A DNA stretch of 64,000 nucleotides, taken from positions 50,870 to 114,869 of the forward strand of contig JAAVDE010000041.1 in the NCBI GenBank assembly GCA_014801955.1, read 5' to 3'. How positions within the stretch are numbered: the stretch's first letter is position 1; every line of letters begins with the position of its first letter. Made by a program: the position numbers and the translations under genes. Of this stretch, positions 54,897-61,826 are shown piece by piece. Below the pieces are notes generated by a model that was not told the origin of the DNA, made no database searches, and saw nothing but the letters and a program-made list of their open reading frames with translations. This DNA comes from Bacteroides sp. (GTDB lineage: Bacteria > Bacteroidota > Bacteroidia > Bacteroidales > Muribaculaceae).

Positions 54897-55261
54897 TGCG
54901 CTACCTGCTGAGTTTCGGAAGCAATGCCCCCGGGCGCGAGCAGTTCATGGAACGCGCCCGCCAATGGCTCGCCCAGAATTTTGCCAACGTTGAAAGCTCG
55001 GACATTTACTCGTCGCCGGCCCATAACGGCGTTGCTCCCGATTATCTCAACATGGTTGCCCGCGGCGACTCGGAGCTGAGCGTCACCGACCTCACTGCCG
55101 CCGCCAAAGACTTTGAGCGGCAGCAGGGCCGCACTCCCCAAAGCAAACAGCGCGGAGCAATCGAGCTCGACATCGACATCATCGCTGCCGGCCCGACCAT
55201 TCTCCGCCCTGCCGAATATACCCGCCCCTATTTTCTGCGCGGGCTCGAAGCCCTCGGCTAA
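54896..55261 (+). CDS. folK: HPPK-like 6-hydroxymethyl-dihydropterin pyrophosphokinase (short)
   Basis: 121 residues, shorter than typical FolK (about 160). LLSFGSNAPGR opening, SSDIYSSPAHNG, LNMVARG, and GAIELDIDII with the Mg-binding DxD pair. Family features are clear, but the C-terminal HPR-like segment of standard FolK is shortened and the C-terminus ends soon after EYTRPYFLRGLE, so activity should be checked. It would act in folate synthesis. Shares a base with tex; its TAA overlaps the stop of the convergent spanin-like gene. Confidence 0.75.
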   Translation: MRYLLSFGSNAPGREQFMERARQWLAQNFANVESSDIYSSPAHNGVAPDYLNMVARGDSELSVTDLTAAAKDFERQQGRTPQSKQRGAIELDIDIIAAGPTILRPAEYTRPYFLRGLEALG

Positions 55262-55644
55262 CTGCGCCGCGCGGCACCCAGGATGTAGCATCCAGCCGCA
55301 ATCAGCAGCCAGCACCATATCGGAGGTCGCCAAGCACCGCTGCCGCCACCGGCGCGTACGGGCTCCGACAGCTCTCGGCGCTCCATAGCTGCCGAATCGG
55401 TCGCAACGGCCTCGACCTTCGCCTCCCGGCGCCGCTCAACCCTTGCACTCCGCGCCTCAATGCGGCAGCCGCCGGAATCGGGCGGAATAATCCTGACGTC
55501 GTCGAGCCTGACGGTCAGCTCTTCGCCGAAAAGCGCCCGAACGGAGTCGTGGCGCTCATAGCGCACCCGCTCGCCGACGCTATGGCTGGGCGATGAGCAA
55601 GCCCACAAAGCCAGCGCTACTCCAACACACGCCGCGCACCTCAT
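55258..55644 (-). CDS. Unimolecular-spanin-like lipoprotein with C-terminal membrane helix
   Basis: 128 residues. N-terminal signal ending ALALWAC gives a lipobox Cys near position 16 (a Trp at -2 is unusual), a charged middle (RVERRREAKVEAVATDS) and a C-terminal membrane helix (WRPPIWCWLLIAAGCYILGA) followed by RRS. An outer-membrane lipid anchor plus an inner-membrane helix in one protein of about 130 residues is the layout of u-spanins such as phage T1 gp11, which fuse the two membranes in the last step of lysis. Sequence similarity to known spanins is not evident. It starts inside the lysozyme stop (ATGA) as third gene of the lysis-like cassette. Alternative: an unrelated small lipoprotein. 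Confidence 0.55.
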   Translation of the reverse strand: MRCAACVGVALALWACSSPSHSVGERVRYERHDSVRALFGEELTVRLDDVRIIPPDSGGCRIEARSARVERRREAKVEAVATDSAAMERRELSEPVRAGGGSGAWRPPIWCWLLIAAGCYILGAARRS

Positions 55645-56066
55645 TGCCGCCCCCCTTCGCTGAAATAAACCTCGGCCTCGCGCCGACGCCGGCGCACGAG
55701 CCCCTGCAAAACGCGTCCGCCACCATAGATCCAGCGCATGAACTCAGCCTCGATAGTCGGGTCGGAAGCATTGCTCCGCACTTTGCGCAAAAGCGTTGAC
55801 CGCCTCAGGGCATCGACCCCGACGTTAAACCCGAAGCTCACCAGGGCGGCGCGCTGCTGCGGCGTCAGCTCAACTCCGCGCAACGCCCTGTCAACGATAT
55901 CCGCGTCGGCGCGAAGCAGCCTCTCGGCCTCGGCAACAGTAATTTTCATATCCGGGCGAACGCTTGCGGTATGACCCCAGCCGATGGTCCACACCCCCGA
56001 CGGGCAACGATATGCCTCCAGGCGCAAGCCCTCGAACTCCTTAATCAGATTCAGTGCGTTTTCCAT
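55641..56066 (-). CDS. GH24 phage-type lysozyme (endolysin)
   Basis: 141 residues from the ATG at 56066 (MENALNLIKEFEGLRLEAYR). The catalytic triad follows the GH24 spacing E-8-(C/D)-5-T: Glu12, Cys21, Thr27; WTIGWGHT is the T4-lysozyme block; VLQGLVRRRRREAEVYF is the typical end. It cleaves peptidoglycan between MurNAc and GlcNAc. There is no signal peptide or SAR helix, so it would stay in the cytoplasm and need a holin to reach the wall, as canonical endolysins do. It lies between a small membrane protein and a spanin-like lipoprotein, with overlapping starts and stops. Confidence 0.92.
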   Translation of the reverse strand: MENALNLIKEFEGLRLEAYRCPSGVWTIGWGHTASVRPDMKITVAEAERLLRADADIVDRALRGVELTPQQRAALVSFGFNVGVDALRRSTLLRKVRSNASDPTIEAEFMRWIYGGGRVLQGLVRRRRREAEVYFSEGGRQ

Positions 56067-56074
56067 CGCTCCCC

Positions 56075-56266
56075 TCACTTCCTGTAACGGTAGTCAATTC
56101 CGAGGAGCGACCCCGCAAAGGTCATACACTCGCCGAAGCCAATCAGCACGGACTGATGAATCCGGCCCGGAGGCTCCACACAAAATCCGGCGACCAACAG
56201 GCCGCACCCGACAACCGCAACGGCCACCGCCGCCCACAGCTGCATACTCTTAAATTCATTCTTCAT
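56075..56266 (-). CDS. Small two-helix membrane protein, holin-like
   Basis: 63 residues from the ATG at 56266 (MKNEFKSMQLWAAVAVAVV). Two hydrophobic segments, about 10-29 (LWAAVAVAVVGCGLLVAGFC) and 40-56 (VLIGFGECMTFAGSLLGI), joined by a short EPPGRIHQS loop, then a basic tail DYRYRK. Size, topology and position directly upstream of a signal-less endolysin match class II holins, which form lethal membrane holes. Similar short proteins occur beside lysozymes in Bacteroidales prophage remnants. No family can be named from memory, so the role is inferred from context. The promoter -7 element lies 8 bases before the ATG. Confidence 0.6.
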   Translation of the reverse strand: MKNEFKSMQLWAAVAVAVVGCGLLVAGFCVEPPGRIHQSVLIGFGECMTFAGSLLGIDYRYRK

Positions 56267-56274
56267 AACGCCCG

Positions 56275-56282
56275 CAAAGTTA
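56275..56282 (-). promoter_or_regulatory. Minus-strand promoter -7 element for the lysis-like cassette
   Basis: CAAAGTTA on the plus strand (TAACTTTG toward the cassette), 8 bases before the ATG of the small membrane protein, hence a nearly leaderless transcript. Confidence 0.7.
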
Positions 56283-56324
56283 CGCTCCCCACCCCCTTCC
56301 CAACCGTATAATCCTAAAAAAGAA

Positions 56325-57035
56325 TCACTGCCGGCGGGCAACGGCATTGATTATCTGCGAGGCCAAAACGAGGCCCCAAACGGCGGTTATCTGCATCAGC
56401 GAGCCGTTTGGGCCTGAGGCCGGGGCGGGCAACACTTCGTCGGAAAACACTGCCTTGAACTTGCGGCGCGGCCAGCGGCCAATGCGCTTGAAGCGCGAGC
56501 GCAGCGCTGCCGCGAGCGGGCAGCCCTTGACGTCGGCAAACTCGCGCACCTGAACGCGCAGCGGATCGGTTTTGCGCGCCGCGCCCATCGAGCTGACCAA
56601 TTTTGGCTTCGAGCCGAGCGACGTTGCCAGCAAAATCAGCTCTGCCTTGTCGGCCACGGAGTCGATTGCGTCAACAACGAAATCATAGCTCCCGAGGTCG
56701 AAGTCCGCGGCGCTTTCCGCCGTGAAGCGGCGCTGCAGCGCCGTAATCTCGGCCTGCGGGTTAACCTCCAGCAAATGGCGACGCATCGCCTCGACCTTCG
56801 GCTCGCCGATGGTTGCGGTCGTTGCCGGCAGCTGGCGGTTAACATTGCTCGGCGCAACGTCGTCCATGTCAACAATCGTCAGCGAGCCAACTCCTGTGCG
56901 CACCAGCGCCTCGGCGCACCAGCTGCCGACGCCGCCGACGCCAAACAATATCACGCGCGTCTGCGCCAGGCGTTCCATAACCTCCGCTCCGAGCAGAATC
57001 TCGGCGCGGTCAAAGATTTCGGGTGAGTTCAACAT
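56325..57035 (-). CDS. tcdA: tRNA threonylcarbamoyladenosine dehydratase (TcdA/CsdL, E1-like)
   Basis: 236 residues from the ATG at 57035 (MLNSPEIFDRAEILLGAEVM); the ORF track adds 31 codons that lie inside ribF. The Rossmann motif FGVGGVGSWCAEALVRTG and DMDDVAPSNVNRQ are typical of the ThiF/UBA-like family, and PLRVQVREFADVKGCPLAAALR plus the C-terminal AVWGLVLASQIINAV fit TcdA. It makes cyclic t6A at position 37 of tRNAs using ATP. It overlaps ribF by 26 bases, so the two are in one operon with the HAD gene. Confidence 0.93.
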   Translation of the reverse strand: MLNSPEIFDRAEILLGAEVMERLAQTRVILFGVGGVGSWCAEALVRTGVGSLTIVDMDDVAPSNVNRQLPATTATIGEPKVEAMRRHLLEVNPQAEITALQRRFTAESAADFDLGSYDFVVDAIDSVADKAELILLATSLGSKPKLVSSMGAARKTDPLRVQVREFADVKGCPLAAALRSRFKRIGRWPRRKFKAVFSDEVLPAPASGPNGSLMQITAVWGLVLASQIINAVARRQ

Positions 57036-57861
57036 CCTTATTGATAGCGTTTTTGAGTTCATCGAGCGAAGCGAATTTCTGCTCGCCGCGCAGCCGGCGC
57101 GTGAACTCCAGTTCAACATGGCGGCCATAGAGGTCGCCCGAAAAATCGAGCAGATGAGCCTCGATGCTCAGCGGGGCGTCGGTGCGGCCTTCAACAGTCG
57201 GGCGGCGCCCCACGTTGATTACCGCCTTATGACCCAACATGCGCCCGGCATAGACGCCAACGGCCGGAATCGCCGCATTGGGCGCCGGCTCGACATTCGC
57301 CGTCGGGAAGCCGATCGTGCGCCCCAACTGCCGGCCACTAACAACCGTTCCCTCAACGGCAAAGGGCCTGCCCAACATGCGGGCCGCGGCCTCAACGTTG
57401 CCCTCGGCCAGCGCCAGGCGTATGCGCGACGAGCTGACAAGCAGCTCCGGATGCTCGGTCGCCGCAACGACCTCCACGCCGCCAATCCGCCGGCCTGCCA
57501 GCGACTCAGCGCCCGCGCGGTCCGACCCGATGCGATTGTTGAAGCCGAGCAAAAACAGCTCAACGCCGTAGCGTCGATTCAGCATGGTCAGGAACTCCTC
57601 GGCGGTCATTGCGCGCAGAGCTTCGTTGAACTCAAGCATCTCAACCTCAACGCCCTCCGCCTCGAGCAACGCCCGGCGCCGGGCCGCAGACGTCAGCTCG
57701 GGAGGCACACGGTCGGGAGCCATCAGCGCCAGCGGATGTTCATTAAAGGTCAGCACCATCGGCTCCAGCCCGCGCTCAGCCGCGCGGCTGCGCAGAGCGT
57801 CGAGCAAAAAGCGATGGCCCAGATGAACACCATCGAAGGTTCCGGTTACCGCCGCCTTCAT
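57010..57861 (-). CDS. ribF: Bifunctional riboflavin kinase / FAD synthetase
   Basis: 283 residues. The FAD synthetase half opens AVTGTFDGVHLGHRFLLDAL, with the SSSRIRLALAEGNV motif; the riboflavin kinase half has GRTIGFPTANVEP and KAVINVGRRPTVEG. It starts directly at the nucleotide-binding strand and is a little shorter than the usual 300-310 residues. Makes FMN and FAD from riboflavin. Overlaps the HAD gene start (ATGA) and tcdA. Confidence 0.97.
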   Translation of the reverse strand: MKAAVTGTFDGVHLGHRFLLDALRSRAAERGLEPMVLTFNEHPLALMAPDRVPPELTSAARRRALLEAEGVEVEMLEFNEALRAMTAEEFLTMLNRRYGVELFLLGFNNRIGSDRAGAESLAGRRIGGVEVVAATEHPELLVSSSRIRLALAEGNVEAAARMLGRPFAVEGTVVSGRQLGRTIGFPTANVEPAPNAAIPAVGVYAGRMLGHKAVINVGRRPTVEGRTDAPLSIEAHLLDFSGDLYGRHVELEFTRRLRGEQKFASLDELKNAINKDVELTRNL

Positions 57862-58472
57862 TCCTTTTCGGTCAGCTTCATGAATGAATTTTCGGCGGTC
57901 ACGGTTTCGGCATGGAAGCCAAGCGCCTGAGCGGCACGGCAGTTAGCCTCGCTGTCGTCGTAGAAAGTCGTGTCGTCGGGGCGGATACCGAACTTCTCGG
58001 CCGCGAGGTAGAAAATTCGGGCGTCGGGCTTGCATACCTTAACGTCGAACGACGCAATCACTCCGTCGAAATAATCTTCAATCGACCCTCCGAGCTTGCG
58101 GAACTCATTGAGAATAAAACCGTTCCACATTATCGGATTCGTGTTGCTCAATAGATAAACGCCGTGGCCGGCCTCGCGCAGCGCCTTCAGGCGCTCCAGG
58201 CGCTCCGCCGGGATTCCGATCAGAAAGCGGTCAAGGCCGCGGTCAATTTCCTCATCGGTTACCGGGCGACCGAACAGCGGGCGAACAGCGCTTCGAAACT
58301 CCTCGGCCGAAATAGCGCCCTCCTCCAGCTGCAAAAAATATCCGCGCTGGCAATAAGGGTCAAAAAAAGCATCGGCGTTAGCCATACCGAGTTCGGCAAA
58401 CGCCCTGACGGCGCGCGTGCGGTCAATATCCATTATCACGCCGCCCAAATCAAACATCAAATTCTTGGTCAT
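57858..58472 (-). CDS. HAD-family hydrolase (subfamily IA, YihX-like phosphatase)
   Basis: 204 residues. HAD motif I is FDLGGVIMDID with the nucleophile Asp; motif II SNTN; motif III KPDARIF; motif IV FYDDSEAN. The form is close to alpha-D-glucose-1-phosphate phosphatase-like and related HADs. First gene of the HAD-ribF-tcdA operon; the promoter is 10 bases upstream of the start. A phosphatase for a small metabolite, perhaps FMN or a sugar phosphate; substrate not determined. Confidence 0.93.
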   Translation of the reverse strand: MTKNLMFDLGGVIMDIDRTRAVRAFAELGMANADAFFDPYCQRGYFLQLEEGAISAEEFRSAVRPLFGRPVTDEEIDRGLDRFLIGIPAERLERLKALREAGHGVYLLSNTNPIMWNGFILNEFRKLGGSIEDYFDGVIASFDVKVCKPDARIFYLAAEKFGIRPDDTTFYDDSEANCRAAQALGFHAETVTAENSFMKLTEKE

Positions 58473-58482
58473 AATCTGCCTG

Positions 58483-58490
58483 CAAAGTTA
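58483..58490 (-). promoter_or_regulatory. Minus-strand promoter -7 element for the HAD-ribF-tcdA operon
   Basis: CAAAGTTA on the plus strand, 10 bases before the start codon. Divergent from the SRP RNA promoter in a short shared gap. Confidence 0.75.
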
Positions 58491-58518
58491 CGACATTTCC
58501 GGGAAGTGGCAAAAAAGA

Positions 58519-58550
58519 TTTGCGTATGTCGGAAAAATGTTGTAACTTTG
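58519..58550 (+). promoter_or_regulatory. Promoter for 4.5S SRP RNA
   Basis: TTTG (58519-58522), 20-bp spacer, TAACTTTG (58543-58550); the RNA begins 6 bases later, about the expected start distance. Confidence 0.88.
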
Positions 58551-58555
58551 CAGTC

Positions 58556-58653
<98 letters not shown>

Positions 58654-58682
58654 TTTTTTTGTTTCCCCTTGTTTACATTGAT

Positions 58683-59621
58683 TTATACGGGCTCGGAGCG
58701 GTAGGCATAGCCATTGCGCAGGGCTTCGAACGCGCCGGGGTTGGCGCGCAGCGCGGCAGTGTCGGCCAGCGGATCGTAGGACTCGACTATTGCGCGGAGC
58801 GTCGGAGCGTCGGCAACCGGCGGCAGCTCAACGGCCAGGGTCGGGTCAACGGCGTGGAGCGCCATAGCGGTTGCGCGCTGTTTGCCCTGGAGCGAATAGC
58901 CGGCAACGTGGGGCGTTGCAACGCGGGCGAGTTCCAGCAGCGGGCGCGAGATTTCCGGCTCCCCCTCCCAGCAGTCTATGGCGGCATCGACGCGGCCCGA
59001 GCGAATGGCGTCGACGAGCGCGGGGGTGTCGACGATTGCTCCGCGGGCGGCATTGATAATCAGCGGGTGGCGGGCGCAGCGAGCCAGAAAGTCGGCATTG
59101 ACCATATGGCGCGTGGAGTCGTCGAGAGGAGTGTGGAAAGTAATAACGTCGGCCTGCTCGGCAAGGGTTTCGAGCGGCGTAGTGAGGCCGAGCGGCGGGT
59201 CGCAGAGCAGGGTCTTGAAGCCGTTGGCCAGCGCCCAGCGGTTAACGATTGAGCCGACGTGGCCAACGCCGACGATGCCGATGGTGCGTGCCTGCGGACG
59301 CAGGGCAGCGATGGTCGACAGAACATATTGCGCCACTCCGGGCGCATTGCAGCCGGGGGCGTTGCTGACCTTGATTCCGCGGCTGCGGCAGTAGTCGAGG
59401 TCAATATGGTCGGTGCCGATAGTCGCGGTTGCAACGTGGGCCACGCGCGAGCCGTCGAGCAGCCGCCGGTCGCAGCGCGTGCGGGTTCTGACAATCAATG
59501 CGTCGGCCTCCCTAACCGCTTCGGGCGTAATCGCCTCGGGGGGCAGGTAGCTGACGCGATGGCCGGCGGCCTCGAGGCGCCCCTGAATGAACGGAATATG
59601 ATTTTCAACTATAATATCCAT
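58683..59621 (-). CDS. pdxB: Erythronate-4-phosphate dehydrogenase (short form)
   Basis: 312 residues. Catalytic NAD-binding domain with GIVGVGHVGSIVNRWALANG, the PdxB-type segment APGCNAPGVAQYVLSTI, and later INAARGAIVDTPAL and HVAGYSLQGK. PdxB oxidises 4-phosphoerythronate for pyridoxal phosphate synthesis. The E. coli enzyme has about 375 residues; the C-terminal dimerisation part is shorter here, as in other Bacteroidota. Overlaps the DUF6427-like gene by 17 bases. It could also be another D-2-hydroxyacid dehydrogenase, but the motif order favours PdxB. Confidence 0.9.
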   Translation of the reverse strand: MDIIVENHIPFIQGRLEAAGHRVSYLPPEAITPEAVREADALIVRTRTRCDRRLLDGSRVAHVATATIGTDHIDLDYCRSRGIKVSNAPGCNAPGVAQYVLSTIAALRPQARTIGIVGVGHVGSIVNRWALANGFKTLLCDPPLGLTTPLETLAEQADVITFHTPLDDSTRHMVNADFLARCARHPLIINAARGAIVDTPALVDAIRSGRVDAAIDCWEGEPEISRPLLELARVATPHVAGYSLQGKQRATAMALHAVDPTLAVELPPVADAPTLRAIVESYDPLADTAALRANPGAFEALRNGYAYRSEPV

Positions 59622-60459
59622 AAACGACGGCGAGAATCAATATCAGCAGGACCGCCGGCCAGCCGAAGCGGCGCGTGGCGGCGAAGTGGCTCACCCAGTA
59701 GGCGGTCGAAAGGTTTATGAGCGCCAGGTAGTCATAGCCGTTGGCGGAGTCGCCGATGGCCATCAGCAGCGAGCAGCCGGTCAGGGTCATCATCGCCAGG
59801 TTGCGGGCGCGCTGCTTGGCCGGATAGCCATAGCTTTGCAGAAACATTGCCAGCGCAAACACCGCCGCCGGGGCCGCAGCAATCAGCGCCGGCAGGTAGA
59901 AGCCGCTGAACCACCGCCCGCCATAGACCTCGGCCAGGTGGTGAGGGTCATAGACCCCGAAACCGGCCAGGATAATCAGAGGCGTCAGCAACCCCAGGAC
60001 CGAGGCCACGAAGCCGCGCATCGAGAATGCCCGCAGGCAGATCAGAGCAATCATCAGCGCTCCGGCCAGCAGCAAGAAGCAGCGGGCACCGAGCGCGCCG
60101 AGGCCGCAAACGAGCATCATCAGGAAAATCAGCCGCGTTTGACCGCGCTGCTGGAAGCAGAGCATGGCTCCAATCATCGCCGGCAATGCAACCGCGGCCA
60201 GCACGGTGGAGGTCAGCGACGGACGCACCGCCGCCTGAAGCACCATGAACAGCCCGGCGAACGGAAAATTAGGCCCTTTATAGAGGCCGCGCCCTTTGAT
60301 TTGGTAAACGGCGAGCGCAGCGATGGCGAGCGACAGCAGGCCGTCGAGCCAGCCGCCCGGATAGAGCGCCATCACTCCCAGGCCGACCAGCGCAAAAACA
60401 ACGCTGACAATCGGCCCGAGGATAATGCTCTGAATCAACGACCCTCGCTCGCTGCGCAT
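59605..60459 (-). CDS. Polytopic membrane protein, DUF6427-like
   Basis: 284 residues with eight to ten hydrophobic helices (for example IILGPIVSVVFALVGLGVMA and WPAVLLILILAVVYGY). The sequence order resembles DUF6427, a Bacteroidota family found beside pdxB. No catalytic motifs. Starts 18 bases before the purD stop and overlaps pdxB. Probably an inner-membrane protein of unknown function; transport or envelope role possible. Confidence 0.65.
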   Translation of the reverse strand: MRSERGSLIQSIILGPIVSVVFALVGLGVMALYPGGWLDGLLSLAIAALAVYQIKGRGLYKGPNFPFAGLFMVLQAAVRPSLTSTVLAAVALPAMIGAMLCFQQRGQTRLIFLMMLVCGLGALGARCFLLLAGALMIALICLRAFSMRGFVASVLGLLTPLIILAGFGVYDPHHLAEVYGGRWFSGFYLPALIAAAPAAVFALAMFLQSYGYPAKQRARNLAMMTLTGCSLLMAIGDSANGYDYLALINLSTAYWVSHFAATRRFGWPAVLLILILAVVYGYYS

Positions 60460-60477
60460 CTTTCAGCCGGCGTGGAA

Positions 60478-61755
60478 TCAGAGAGCCTGAAGGTCGCGCG
60501 CAATGTCGCGACGATAATATTTGCCTTCGAAGTCAAGAGCTTCGATGGCCTTGAATGACTTGGCGGCAGCCGAGGCAATGTCAGGGCCATAGCTGGTTGC
60601 GGCAATGACGCGACCTCCGGAGGTAACAAGTTGACCGTCGGCGTTGAGAGCAGTGCCGGCATGGAAGAGCAGGCTTTCGCCGGCTCCGTCGAGGCCGCTG
60701 ATTGCCTTTCCTTTGGCGTAGCTGCCGGGATAGCCGCCGCTAACGGCCATGACGGTCACGGCAGTGCGCGGGTCCTCGGCCAGCTCCAGGTCGCCGAGGT
60801 TGCCTTTGGCGGCGGCAACCAGCAGCGGCAGCAAGTCCGAAGCGACGCGAGGCATAACGGCCTCGGTTTCAGGGTCGCCCATGCGAACGTTATATTCAAT
60901 AACCATCGGCTCGCCTTCAACATTTATCAGGCCCAGGAAAATAAAGCCGCGATAGTCGATGCCGTCGGCGATTAGGCCGCTGACGGTCGGCTTAACAATG
61001 CGCTGCTCAACCTTTTCCATAAACTCGGCGTTGGCAAACGGAACGGGGCTGACGGCGCCCATGCCGCCGGTGTTGAGGCCGGTGTCGCCCTCGCCGATGC
61101 GCTTATAGTCTTTCGCAACGGGCAGAATGCGATAGTTGCCGGCGCCGTCGGTTAAAACGAACACCGAGCACTCGATGCCCGACAGGAACTCCTCGATAAC
61201 GACCGTTGCCGAAGCCTTGCCGAACATTCCGCCGAGCATTTCGCGCAGCGAGGCCTTGGCTTCCTCCAGCTCGGAGATAATCAAAACGCCCTTGCCGGCA
61301 GCCAGGCCGTCGGCCTTCAGAACGTATGGGGCTTTCAGGCTTTCCAGGAAGCGGCAACCGTCGTCGACGGTCTCAGCCGTAAACGAGCGGTAGGCAGCCG
61401 TCGGAATGCCGTGGCGCGCCATGAACTGCTTGGCAAAGTCTTTGCTGCCCTCCAGCGCCGCGCCAACCTTTCCGGGGCCGACGAGCAACATTTCGGGCAT
61501 ACGCTCGGCGAAGTAATCGCGAATGCCGGCAACCAGCGGGTCTTCGTTGCCAACAACTATCATTTCAACCCCGCGCTCGCGACAAAAGTCCTCGATTGCA
61601 GGAAAGTCTACCGGGCTCAGAGCCACGTTGGTGCCATAGGCGCCGGTGCCGCCGTTGCCGGGGGCGATGAAAAGGTGTGAGCACTTGGGGCTTTGGCTGA
61701 TTTTCCAGGCCAGGGCCGATTCGCGGCCTCCGCTGCCGAGGAGCAGAATTGTCAT
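60478..61755 (-). CDS. purD: Phosphoribosylamine--glycine ligase (GAR synthetase)
   Basis: 425 residues. MTILLLGSGGRESALAWKIS is the PurD start, followed by ATP-grasp motifs (APYVLKADGLAAGKGVLI; GGMGAVSPVPF) and YNVRMGDPETEAVMPRV. It adds glycine to phosphoribosylamine in purine synthesis. No promoter element is seen in the 71 bases upstream, so it is probably read from the RNA methyltransferase promoter. Confidence 0.98.
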   Translation of the reverse strand: MTILLLGSGGRESALAWKISQSPKCSHLFIAPGNGGTGAYGTNVALSPVDFPAIEDFCRERGVEMIVVGNEDPLVAGIRDYFAERMPEMLLVGPGKVGAALEGSKDFAKQFMARHGIPTAAYRSFTAETVDDGCRFLESLKAPYVLKADGLAAGKGVLIISELEEAKASLREMLGGMFGKASATVVIEEFLSGIECSVFVLTDGAGNYRILPVAKDYKRIGEGDTGLNTGGMGAVSPVPFANAEFMEKVEQRIVKPTVSGLIADGIDYRGFIFLGLINVEGEPMVIEYNVRMGDPETEAVMPRVASDLLPLLVAAAKGNLGDLELAEDPRTAVTVMAVSGGYPGSYAKGKAISGLDGAGESLLFHAGTALNADGQLVTSGGRVIAATSYGPDIASAAAKSFKAIEALDFEGKYYRRDIARDLQAL

Positions 61756-61826
61756 AACTTAAACGGGGGGATATAAAATGATTAATCTTTTGAAATTTCT
61801 TTAACTGCTATTGAGGCGCCGCCGGA

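Noticed and set aside
55258-56266. Complete prophage
   Set aside because: Only three lysis-type genes are present; flanking genes are ordinary metabolism and no integrase, attachment repeats or structural genes are seen.
56722-57930. 402-codon plus-strand ORF opposite tcdA and ribF
   Set aside because: Spans two well-supported minus-strand genes and their overlap; no coding features.
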